Below are positions 8,881-18,526 of a stretch of 64,000 nucleotides of DNA, piece by piece (the stretch's first letter is position 1; every line of letters starts with the position of its first letter). This DNA comes from Apostichopus japonicus (taxonomy: Eukaryota > Echinodermata > Holothuroidea > Aspidochirotida > Stichopodidae). The position numbers were made by a program, and so were the translations under genes. The stretch covers positions 417,501 to 481,500 of the forward strand of contig NC_092567.1 in assembly GCF_037975245.1 (NCBI RefSeq), in the 5' to 3' direction. Below the pieces are notes generated by a model. That model saw only the letters and a program-made list of their open reading frames with translations, was not told the origin of the DNA and did not search any database.

Positions 8881-9459
8881 ATGTCCGCAGTCGTTGCAAA
8901 GAGACCTGCTCAACCAAGCACCCTCGATATGATCGTCAAGGCGATTACAACCAGGCATGAAGCTAGAGGTTCATCCGTAGCCGGCATTAAGTCAACCCTA
9001 CAAGCAATGGAGTTCGACACAAAGAAGAAGAACACCCTCATCAACTCGGCACTCAAGAGAGGAGTAGCAACCGGTGTGTTGAAGCAAGTCAAAGGCGTCG
9101 GCGCAACGGGAACTTTCAAGATCGACACCAATTCAGCGAAGGCAGCCGAAAAAGCCAAGGCGCAGAAGGAGAAAGAAAGGGCAAAGACAGCTGCCAAGAA
9201 ACAGAAAGAAAAGGAGAAGAAAGCCGCAGTACGAGAGAAAGCTAAGGCCAAGAAGGCTGCTGCTAAGACAAAGAAACCCTCACCGAAAGCTAAGAAAACC
9301 ACCAAGCCAAAGAAGAAAACCACCAAGACACCCACCAAGAAAGCCGTAGTCAAGAAAGCCGTAGTCAAGAAAGCCGTAGTCAAGAAAGCCGTGAAACCGA
9401 AGAAAACAGTTAAGCCCAAGACGTCCGCCACCAAACCTAAGAAGACAACTAAGAAGTAG
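8881..9459 (+). CDS. Linker histone H1, array copy 3 (192 aa variant)
   Basis: The globular domain is identical to copies 2, 4 and 5. The C-terminal tail carries one extra AVVKK (three units instead of two), from expansion of a 15-bp direct repeat around 9346-9390. The expansion is in frame and keeps the basic tail pattern, so the product should be functional. The downstream poly-C tract is interrupted (CCCCCTCTCCCCCC), and a short deletion removes the ATGTATGGGCT stretch of the spacer near 9883. Confidence 0.96.
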   Translation: MSAVVAKRPAQPSTLDMIVKAITTRHEARGSSVAGIKSTLQAMEFDTKKKNTLINSALKRGVATGVLKQVKGVGATGTFKIDTNSAKAAEKAKAQKEKERAKTAAKKQKEKEKKAAVREKAKAKKAAAKTKKPSPKAKKTTKPKKKTTKTPTKKAVVKKAVVKKAVVKKAVKPKKTVKPKTSATKPKKTTKK

Positions 9460-9487
9460 CCAGTATCAGACGTGTCTCAAAACCAAC

Positions 9488-9503
9488 GGCTCTTTTAAGG
9501 GCC
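9488..9503 (+). terminator. Histone mRNA 3' stem-loop, H1 copy 3
   Basis: Identical to the stem-loops of the other copies, 28 nt after the stop, with the same downstream purine element. Confidence 0.92.
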
Positions 9504-10895
9504 ATCCAAATCACTGAAAGGGCTACTCTCGCTACTCCTCAAACATGCTTTTGTCTTTGTCTACTTTATTTCATTATCAAATCCCCCTCTCCCCCCACCA
9601 CCTCTCCACCCGAACACCACCACAACACAAGTTCTCAGTCAATAAAATGACGGAGACCGGCAACTCAAACAGATTTCATGTTGAAAATGCAAAAGCCGAA
9701 AGGGCATCCCGAAAATAATCAATTTCGAGAATATGGAAGTATCCCTTCCTTCCATCGTCTCTCACTCCCAGACGCAAACTAATGAAACAATCAAAACTTA
9801 AAATCCGCTGTCAAACACACTTGCGGACACCCGGCCGCACGAAGTTGTTAACCGTGCATATAGATATAAGGATATTTGTGCTATTAAAACGATTGCCACT
9901 AACAATTTGGAAAAGGAAAATCTAACAAACCTGATCTTCGAAAATTACGCAACTACTTTTAACTGCAATATGAGTCACTGCGGCGAGCTGGTCCCAATTT
10001 TGTCGGAGACGCTTTGCACGACGATAGGGTCGGTGCGATAAATGCGAGGGCAATTCCTAATCGAGTCAGGTCAATTATCAGAAAATCAGTGGTGATCAAG
10101 TGATGGGCATCCGTCGAAAAGGTTAACCGTATGGAAAAGTCCACATCAGGGTGACTTTTTGTACATGTTTCCAGTTATCACCATTCCTCTGGATGCTTGC
10201 ATGTTAAAGCTTTCTAAATAAACTACCGATGGTGCAAAACTCGGGAGGATTGCAGGTGATTACGGCATCTAAGCAATTCGTTGCAGGTATCGTATGGTAG
10301 GTACGTAGCCCAAATTCATATAGCATGCAGTAAGCCATAGGTCTGCAGTCGTTCCATTGCACACAAAATATATCGCAGAAAGCAAGTTTAACGGATGGTT
10401 GAACTTCTCCTTAGTCTGATCGCTTATGATGGTGACATCTTGAATTAACTCTTGATGCAATTTTCATTTCAATTCATTACACTTAAGTGACTGAAACTGC
10501 CAGACAATATATAGACGTGTATGTATTAGTTGCGAATGAAAACTTTTGACTTCTATTCTTGTCCGAAAATAGAGCACGACAAGCTTCGAATCGGTACTTT
10601 GAAAACTATCACACGATTGTTTAGATTGAGCTCCTTTCGCCTATTCTGGTTTGGTTTTACCAAAGGCAGTGAAAGTATCTAGAATTTTGAATTGAATAAA
10701 ACAGTTTAAAACAGGTAGTGCTTGTACGTCAGTGTGATTAGGTCCACGACCAATCAAGACAGAGATCGAGGGTAGTTTCGTTCACGTCCGCCAGGACTAA
10801 TATATTAAACAAAAAGAATCAGTCATAATTACAAAACAAACATACATTTGATATCGTTCTAACCTGACCCGACAGTAAATAGCAACACGAGAAAG
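9504..10895 (+). repeat. H1 array spacer unit 3 and promoter of unit 4
   Basis: Spacer as in unit 1, ending in the promoter of copy 4: CCAAT at 10750-10754, TATA-like at 10801-10808. Nothing else is recognised. Confidence 0.8.
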
Positions 10896-11459
10896 ATGTC
10901 CGCAGTCGTTGCAAAGAGACCTGCTCAACCAAGCACCCTCGATATGATCGTCAAGGCGATTACAACCAGGCATGAAGCTAGAGGTTCATCCGTAGCCGGC
11001 ATTAAGTCAACCCTACAAGCAATGGAGTTCGACACAAAGAAGAAGAACACCCTCATCAACTCGGCACTCAAGAGAGGAGTAGCAACCGGTGTGTTGAAGC
11101 AAGTCAAAGGCGTCGGCGCAACGGGAACTTTCAAGATCGACACCAATTCAGCGAAGGCAGCCGAAAAAGCCAAGGCGCAGAAGGAGAAAGAAAGGGCAAA
11201 GACAGCTGCCAAGAAACAGAAAGAAAAGGAGAAGAAAGCCGCAGTACGAGAGAAAGCTAAGGCCAAGAAGGCTGCTGCTAAGACAAAGAAACCCTCACCG
11301 AAAGCTAAGAAAACCACCAAGCCAAAGAAGAAAACCACCAAGACACCCACCAAGAAAGCCGTAGTCAAGAAAGCCGTAGTCAAGAAAGCCGTGAAACCGA
11401 AGAAAACAGTTAAGCCCAAGACGTCCGCCACCAAACCTAAGAAGACAACTAAGAAGTAG
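10896..11459 (+). CDS. Linker histone H1, array copy 4
   Basis: 187 residues, identical in sequence to copies 2 and 5. Its 3' flank shares private variants with copy 5 (poly-C followed by ACCCCCTCTCC, and GAAAACC in place of GAACACC), so these two units are the closest relatives in the array. Confidence 0.96.
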   Translation: MSAVVAKRPAQPSTLDMIVKAITTRHEARGSSVAGIKSTLQAMEFDTKKKNTLINSALKRGVATGVLKQVKGVGATGTFKIDTNSAKAAEKAKAQKEKERAKTAAKKQKEKEKKAAVREKAKAKKAAAKTKKPSPKAKKTTKPKKKTTKTPTKKAVVKKAVVKKAVKPKKTVKPKTSATKPKKTTKK

Positions 11460-11487
11460 CCAGTATCAGACGTGTCTCAAAACCAAC

Positions 11488-11503
11488 GGCTCTTTTAAGG
11501 GCC
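11488..11503 (+). terminator. Histone mRNA 3' stem-loop, H1 copy 4
   Basis: The same 16-nt consensus stem-loop and downstream purine element as in the other units. Confidence 0.92.
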
Positions 11504-12905
11504 ATCCAAATCACTGAAAGGGCTACTCTCGCTACTCCTCAAACATGCTTTTGTCTTTGTCTACTTTATTTCATTATCAAATCCCCCCCCCCCCCACCCC
11601 CTCTCCACCCGAAAACCACCACAACACAAGTTCTCAGTCAATAAAATGACGGAGACCGGCAACTCAAACAGATTTCATGTTGAAAATGCAAAAGCCGAAA
11701 GGGCATCCCGAAAATAATCAATTTCGAGAATATGGAAGTATCCCTTCCTTCCATCGTCTCTCACTCCCAGACGCAAACTAATGAAACAATCAAAACTTAA
11801 AATCCGCTGTCAAACACACTTGCGGACACCCGGCCGCACGAAGTTGTTAACCGTGCATATAGATATAAGGATATTTGTGCTATGTATGGGCTATTAAAAC
11901 GATTGCCACTAACAATTTGGAAAAGCAAAATCTAACAAACCTGATCTTCGAAAATTACGCAACTACTTTTAACTGCAATATGAGTCACTGCGGCGAGCTG
12001 GTCCCAATTTTGTCGGAGACACTTTGCACGACGATAGGGTCGGTGCGATAAATGCGAGGGCAATTCCTAATCGAGTCAGGTCAATTATCAGAAAATCAGT
12101 GGTGATCAAGTGATGGGCATCCGTCGAAAAGGTTAACCGTATGGAAAAGTCCACATCAGGGTGACTTTTTGTACATGTTTCCAGTTATCACCATTCCTCT
12201 GGATGCTTGCATGTTAAAGCTTTCTAAATAAACTACCGATGGTGCAAAACTCGGGAGGATTGCAGGTGATTACGGCATCTAAGCAATTCGTTGCAGGTAT
12301 CGTATGGTAGGTACGTAGCCCAAATTCATATAGTATGCAGTAAGCCATAGGTCTGCAGTCGTTCCATTGCACACAAAATATATCGCAGAAAGCAAGTTTA
12401 ACGGATGGTTGAACTTCTCCTTAGTCTGATCGCTTATGATGGTGACATCTTGAATTAACTCTTGATGCAATTTTCATTTCAATTCATTACACTTAAGTGA
12501 CTGAAACTGCCAGACAATATATAGACGTGTATGTATTAGTTGCGAATGAAAACTTTTGACTTCTATTCTTGTCCGAAAATAGAGCACGACAAGCTTCGAA
12601 TCGGTACTTTGAAAACTATCACACGATTGTTTAGATTGAGCTCCTTTCGCCTATTCTGGTTTGGTTTTACCAAAGGCAGTGAAAGTATCTAGAATTTTGA
12701 ATTGAATAAAACAGTTTAAAACAGGTAGTGCTTGTACGTCAGTGTGATTAGGTCCACGACCAATCAAGACAGAGATCGAGGGTAGTTTCGTTCACGTCCG
12801 CCAGGACTAATATATTAAACAAAAAGAATCAGTCATAATTACAAAACAAACATACATTTGATATCGTTCTAACCTGACCCGACAGTAAATAGCAACACGA
12901 GAAAG
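11504..12905 (+). repeat. H1 array spacer unit 4 and promoter of unit 5
   Basis: Spacer with promoter elements of copy 5 near its end (CCAAT 12760-12764, TATA-like 12811-12818). Confidence 0.8.
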
Positions 12906-13469
12906 ATGTCCGCAGTCGTTGCAAAGAGACCTGCTCAACCAAGCACCCTCGATATGATCGTCAAGGCGATTACAACCAGGCATGAAGCTAGAGGTTCATC
13001 CGTAGCCGGCATTAAGTCAACCCTACAAGCAATGGAGTTCGACACAAAGAAGAAGAACACCCTCATCAACTCGGCACTCAAGAGAGGAGTAGCAACCGGT
13101 GTGTTGAAGCAAGTCAAAGGCGTCGGCGCAACGGGAACTTTCAAGATCGACACCAATTCAGCGAAGGCAGCCGAAAAAGCCAAGGCGCAGAAGGAGAAAG
13201 AAAGGGCAAAGACAGCTGCCAAGAAACAGAAAGAAAAGGAGAAGAAAGCCGCAGTACGAGAGAAAGCTAAGGCCAAGAAGGCTGCTGCTAAGACAAAGAA
13301 ACCCTCACCGAAAGCTAAGAAAACCACCAAGCCAAAGAAGAAAACCACCAAGACACCCACCAAGAAAGCCGTAGTCAAGAAAGCCGTAGTCAAGAAAGCC
13401 GTGAAACCGAAGAAAACAGTTAAGCCCAAGACGTCCGCCACCAAACCTAAGAAGACAACTAAGAAGTAG
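12906..13469 (+). CDS. Linker histone H1, array copy 5
   Basis: 187 residues, the last intact copy in the array. Protein identical to copies 2 and 4. The promoter, stem-loop and AATAAA are all present. Confidence 0.96.
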   Translation: MSAVVAKRPAQPSTLDMIVKAITTRHEARGSSVAGIKSTLQAMEFDTKKKNTLINSALKRGVATGVLKQVKGVGATGTFKIDTNSAKAAEKAKAQKEKERAKTAAKKQKEKEKKAAVREKAKAKKAAAKTKKPSPKAKKTTKPKKKTTKTPTKKAVVKKAVVKKAVKPKKTVKPKTSATKPKKTTKK

Positions 13470-13497
13470 CCAGTATCAGACGTGTCTCAAAACCAAC

Positions 13498-13513
13498 GGC
13501 TCTTTTAAGGGCC
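13498..13513 (+). terminator. Histone mRNA 3' stem-loop, H1 copy 5
   Basis: Consensus histone stem-loop at the standard position after the stop. Confidence 0.92.
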
Positions 13514-14830
13514 ATCCAAATCACTGAAAGGGCTACTCTCGCTACTCCTCAAACATGCTTTTGTCTTTGTCTACTTTATTTCATTATCAAATCCCCCCCC
13601 CCACCCCCTCTCCACCCGAAAACCACCACAACACAAGTTCTCAGTCAATAAAATGACGGAGACCGGCAACTCAAACAGATTTCATGTTGAAAATGCAAAA
13701 GCCGAAAGGGCATCCCGAAAATAATCAATTTCGAGAATATGGAAGTATCCCTTCCTTCCATCGTCTCTCACTCCCAGACGCAAACTAATGAAACAATCAA
13801 AACTTAAAATCCGCTGTCAAACACACTTGCGGACACCCGGCCGCACGAAGTTGTTAACCGTGCATATAGATATAAGGATATTTGTGCTATGTATGGGCTA
13901 TTAAAACGATTGCCACTAACAATTTGGAAAAGCAAAATCTAACAAACCTGATCTTCGAAAATTACGCAACTACTTTTAACTGCAATATGAGTCACTGCGG
14001 CGAGCTGGTCCCAATTTTGTCGGAGACACTTTGCACGACGATAGGGTCGGTGCGATAAATGCGAGGGCAATTCCTAATCGAGTCAGGTCAATTATCAGAA
14101 AATCAGTGGTGATCAAGTGATGGGCATCCGTCGAAAAGGTTAACCGTATGGAAAAGTCCACATCAGGGTGACTTTTTGTACATGTTTCCAGTTATCACCA
14201 TTCCTCTGGATGCTTGCATGTTAAAGCTTTCTAAATAAACTACCGATGGTGCAAAACTCGGGAGGATTGCAGGTGATTACGGCATCTAAGCAATTCGTTG
14301 CAGGTATCGTATGGTAGGTACGTAGCCCAAATTCATATAGTATGCAGTAAGCCATAGGTCTGCAGTCGTTCCATTGCACACAAAATATATCGCAGAAAGC
14401 AAGTTTAACGGATGGTTGAACTTCTCCTTAGTCTGATCGCTTATGATGGTGACATCTTGAATTAACTCTTGATGCAATTTTCATTTCAATTCATTACACT
14501 TAAGTGACTGAAACTGCCAGACAATATATAGACGTGTATGTATTAGTTGCGAATGAAAACTTTTGACTTCTATTCTTGTCCGAAAATAGAGCACGACAAG
14601 CTTCGAATCGGTACTTTGAAAACTATCACACGATTGTTTAGATTGAGCTCCTTTTGCCTATTCTGGTTTGGTTTTACCAAAGGCAGTGAAAGTATCTAGA
14701 ATTTTGAATTGAATAAAACAGTTTAAAACAGGTAGTGCTTGTACGTCAGTGTGATTAGGTCCACGACCAATCAAGACAGAGATCGAGGGTAGTTTCGTTC
14801 ACGTCCGCCGGCGATAATATATGAACTGAC
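13514..14830. repeat. H1 array spacer unit 5 and decayed promoter of unit 6
   Basis: Spacer matches the other units until about 14808 (GTTCACGTCCGCC). It then diverges through a degraded TATA region (GATAATATATGAAC) and stops being recognisable at about 14830, where foreign sequence begins. Confidence 0.8.
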
Positions 14831-15353
14831 CACTGATCTTTACACTAATGTACAGATCAGTGGAACTGACGCATATGAGGCAAAATTACTTACGAACTAA
14901 AGAAATGATCCTTGGAAGTAAAGTAGTTTTTAAACTTCTTGAAGAATTTGACATTAACCTATACAAAAACAACCTCGATAAAGACCCTTTAATCAAAGAT
15001 CTTTTCCTGAAATACCAAGTCGTATAACCACACACTTCCCGAATAAACGAAACCAACCTATCTTCTCATTCCTTAGTACTTAAGAACTTAAATCCCATTC
15101 AATAGAAATCTCTCCCTCACTGGCTCTTTGTCTCCTTTGTCCCTGACTTTGGGTCTTTCCTCTATTCACTCATGGCTTTCAATTCAATGCTATTGTAACG
15201 ATACTTCACTTATCAACCATTCCCTGGCTCAACAAAGACAACTGATCCTCAAAGAAAAAAAAAAAAACGTTGTCTTTTCTTAGAAAACAAATCTATTATC
15301 CCCCGCAGGACCTCTTGCGAGGTTGATCAGGGGTAAAGTTTCTTCACTACTTT
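14831..15353 (+). mobile_element. 5'-truncated Jockey-type LINE 3' end (subfamily C) inside the H1 unit 6 promoter
   Basis: From about 14930 the sequence matches the 3' parts of the elements at 44340-44790 and 49330-49745: the end of ORF2 (an LLEEF... then YKNNL-like frame), the 3' UTR, an A tract (15254-15267) and the stem-loop (GACCTC/TTGC/GAGGTT, 15309-15324). The first 100 bp include an inverted repeat CCACTGATCT...AGATCAGTGG of unknown origin. The right end abuts the H1 leader. Confidence 0.75.
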
Positions 15354-15660
15354 TCAAAATTACGAAACAAACATACATTTGATATCGTTCTAACCTGACC
15401 CGATAGTAATAGCAACACGAGAAAGATGTCCGCACCCTCGATATGATCATTAAGGCGATAACAACCAGGCATGAAGCAACCGGTGTGTTGAAGCAATTCA
15501 AAGGCGTCGGCGCAACGGGAACTTTCAAGATCGACACCACTTCAGCGAAGGCAGCCGAAAAGGCCAAGCCGCAAAGAGATGTCATGTCAAACTGCAAAAG
15601 CCGAAATAATCGTAAATAATCAATTTCGAGAATAAGGAAGTATTCCTTCCTTCCATCGTC
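15354..15660 (+). pseudogene. Linker histone H1 relic, array copy 6
   Basis: The leader and ATG (15426) are recognisable, but the gene carries several internal deletions. One removes most of the N-tail, joining at a shared GCA. A second removes the central part of the globular domain, joining at a shared AGC. A third removes nearly the whole basic tail and stem-loop, passing directly into the 3' flank (TGCAAAAGCCGAAA). Homology to the H1 unit ends near 15660. It cannot make an H1 protein. It marks the decayed edge of the array. Confidence 0.9.
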
Positions 15661-17110
15661 TTAAAAACCACGTGACTGCCAAACACACATGTGTACGACA
15701 AAGTGACCGCTAGGTCCCCCACTGAAGTTCAGGCGAGACAAAAATATTCCATTTCCTGTAATTTCTTCTTTATCCGTATTGAATGGAATTTTTATTGTGG
15801 CTACTAGGGAAGGTGTTCCCAACTGTCAAACGACAATAATAAAACATAGTACCAAAAGGTTTTGTGACTCCTTGCCTGCAAAATTTGGACATACCCAATA
15901 AAACGAAACACAGGGGATTTTTGATGGAGCCATGCATGCGTCATTAACATCATTTGACTTAAATCAGAGTCATGTAAAATTAGGTTACAGGTTCCAACTA
16001 CTGCTTTGAGTACCTACTGTATTTAAAATCCTGTACCATGACAGTTACACGTTATGGGAGCCCCTATGTGTCATTCAAACAACTTTTGAAAGTTGAGTCC
16101 AATTTTGACCTGAAACATTGATACTATTGGAAACAACACACAATTATGAGATTTATATGAGTTTGTCTACTAAGTTAGCTTACTACACATATTTCCATGT
16201 TTGACCAATTTTGAATTGAAATGATTGTGAGCTCTTAGAAATCTATTCAATATGGGCACAAACAGACCAAAAACTAACGTTCCTTAAACTTTGCCCCATT
16301 GAATTAGCCTCATTTGCACAATTACCTTTCATCAATTCCATATGGGCATCCTACATACCAGCATTGAAATACACCCCACTTTCCCTTACTTATTTAGCCT
16401 GATTACAAGGTTTTCAGTGTTTGACCTCTACTGACCTCAAATGACATTTGACCACTTAGAAAATACATAGCATCATCTCCTCCTTATGTGCATGCTACAT
16501 ACCAACATTAAAGTTCATACAACTATCCCTTACTGAGTTTCCATGATTACAAAGTTTTCAGTGTTTGACCTCTATTGACCTCGATTGACCTTTGACCTCC
16601 TAGAAAATAAATAGTGTTCATCTACTCGGTATGGGAATCCTACACACCAACTTTGAAATTCTTCCGACTTTCCCCACTAGATTAGCCTACATACCACTTT
16701 GAGATTGAGATTGATCAAATGGGCCCATGTGGGACCTTGGACACAAAATTCCTGAACACCCCGAAAATACCTACAATAGTACTATTGTAACAAACTTTCA
16801 ATGCTGTAGCAAATACTTTGTGGGAGGAGATACATTAAGCATGTTTTCATCAAATGGGCCATATGGCCCATGTAGGACCTTGGATCCAAAATTTCTGAAC
16901 ACCTCGAAGGTTCCCCTATACCAGTACTACTGTGACAAAGTTAAAATTGTACCATGTAATGTAGGAGATACATTCAATGTGTTTTCACAAAATGTGCTCA
17001 AATAGGGTCCTCATGGCCCACAGGTGACCTTTGATCTCAAATTTCAAGGCCCATCTGGTGGCCCTCCACCCCACTGGCTATTGTGACCAACCTTTGTTGA
17101 AATCCAACAA
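15661..17110. repeat. TGACCT-rich dispersed repeat region
   Basis: No gene is seen. From about 16380 the sequence consists of diverged blocks of about 125-130 bp with phrases such as TTTGACCTCTACTGACCTC and CATGATTACAAGGTTTTC, plus a second block family around 16710-17000 (ATGGGCCCATGTGGGACCTTGGA...). These belong to the AGGTCA/TGACCT-rich repeats that recur at 28.1, 41.0, 42.1 and 62.0 kb. Confidence 0.6.
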
Positions 17111-17501
17111 AGTGTGTGCAAATGGCAGCAATTTGAATAATTGTTGACAGATCGATACATGTAGTATACATAGAGTGACGGTAGGTGATCACAACATCTC
17201 AAACAGCTTATAACTGGTTTGAGCTAAAATGTATCAGAGATGGTGAAAAATTGCTAATTTCAGTGAATTCAACTGGCTTCAAAGAAATTAACCTCTGTTG
17301 ACCTCGAATGATCTTGAAACGGCACCAAGAACGATTGGGTTTTTGTACTCCATATTTCTAAACACCCTATATGTACCATTGGTCAATGATAATGCTGACC
17401 AAATTCCATGGTCATCCAATCTTTTTTTGTAGGCGAAGAAGTAGTTTTAACGTTTGAACAAAATGACTGAACTTCTGAACACCAATGGTCAAAGATAATA
17501 C

Positions 17502-17724
17502 ATGGATGGATGGATGGATGGATGGATGGATGGATGGATGGATGGATGGATGGATGGATGGATGGATGGATGGATGGATGGATGGATGGATGGATGGATG
17601 GATGGATGGATGGATGGATGGATGGATGGATGGATGGATGGATGGATGAATGGATGAATGGATGGATGGATGGATGGATGGATGGATGGATGGATGGATG
17701 GATGGATGGATGGATGGATGGATC
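17502..17724. repeat. (GGAT)n microsatellite
   Basis: About 55 nearly perfect copies of the tetranucleotide GGAT, with two A-for-G changes near 17649-17660. It gives open frames on both strands (DGWM and SIHP repeats) that are not genes. Confidence 0.97.
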
Positions 17725-17842
17725 ATAATGCCGATGCCTCCAACCATGGATCTTTCATATATATAAATATACATAATATATATATAATATATATAACGAA
17801 CATGGAATATTATCGTAACTCTGGAAGTTGGGAAAAGCTTGT

Positions 17843-17914
17843 GACTCCACCGGGATTCGAACCACGGACTTTTGGTTTGATATAGCGATGCCTCACCAGT
17901 TGAGCTATGGAGCC
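17843..17914 (-). tRNA. tRNA-like sequence (probable SINE head or tRNA pseudogene)
   Basis: The 72-nt segment read on the - strand begins GGCTCCATAGCTCA and ends GGTGGAGTC. It has an acceptor-like pairing (GGCTCCA with TGGAGTC), a full A box (TAGCTCAACTGG) and a full B box (GGTTCGAATCC). The anticodon arm does not pair and the T stem has mismatches, so a functional tRNA is unlikely. It is best read as the Pol III promoter head of a SINE or as a pseudogene. It sits beside AT-rich and GGAT microsatellites. Confidence 0.55.
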
Positions 17915-18521
17915 AACTGGCTGGTTTCGAACTCGGGGAATCCGTTGCAATTCACCGTTGGATCAGCATCTATATTTGAGCATCACTAGTTCTGTTTTTG
18001 AAGCAGTATCCCATTCCATCCCATTCTAGAGAATGTAATCCATACGTTACTGTCAGTACACAAAATATATCTCACGAGGGAAACATTCACACTGCCTGGA
18101 TGCTGACGACTATGACCACATATCGCGAAGGTATCGCTATCGAGCCAAATGCAATAGGTTCCCAGGTTGGGGCCCGAATAGTCGGGTATCATAAGCATCA
18201 CTGTATTCACCGACTCTCGCAGGAATATCTTGTTCCATCTCGATTTTATAGCATTTAAAATCAACTCGGTCAGGTAATAAACCGGTGTAGCGGGTTGCCT
18301 TTATACTGATGTTGTTCATAGCGAGTTCCTGTGTGTAGTGAAGGTAACCACTACACACACCGCGGACTGGTCATTTTTTAACGACCAACCATTTAGAGTG
18401 TATAAAAAATTGAATGCCCAAGTAGTTTTATTGCTTCCCAACTCCTAACCACAACTTTCACCGAATGTCTTAATTTACCAACATTTCTGATAACACTAAA
18501 AAGTTTATCATCAGTTGAGGC
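17915..18521. other. Unassigned interval
   Basis: No gene is recognised. A perfect 10-bp inverted repeat (GTGTGTAGTG...CACTACACAC, near 18330-18358) is the only clear structure. Confidence 0.5.
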
Positions 18522-18526
18522 AGTTT

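Noticed and set aside
14831-14875. Inverted repeat CCACTGATCT...AGATCAGTGG as a possible terminator or small RNA
   Set aside because: A single 10-bp stem at a rearrangement junction, with no partner features.
17412-17885. Frames rich in DGWM or SIHP repeats
   Set aside because: Translations of the GGAT microsatellite.
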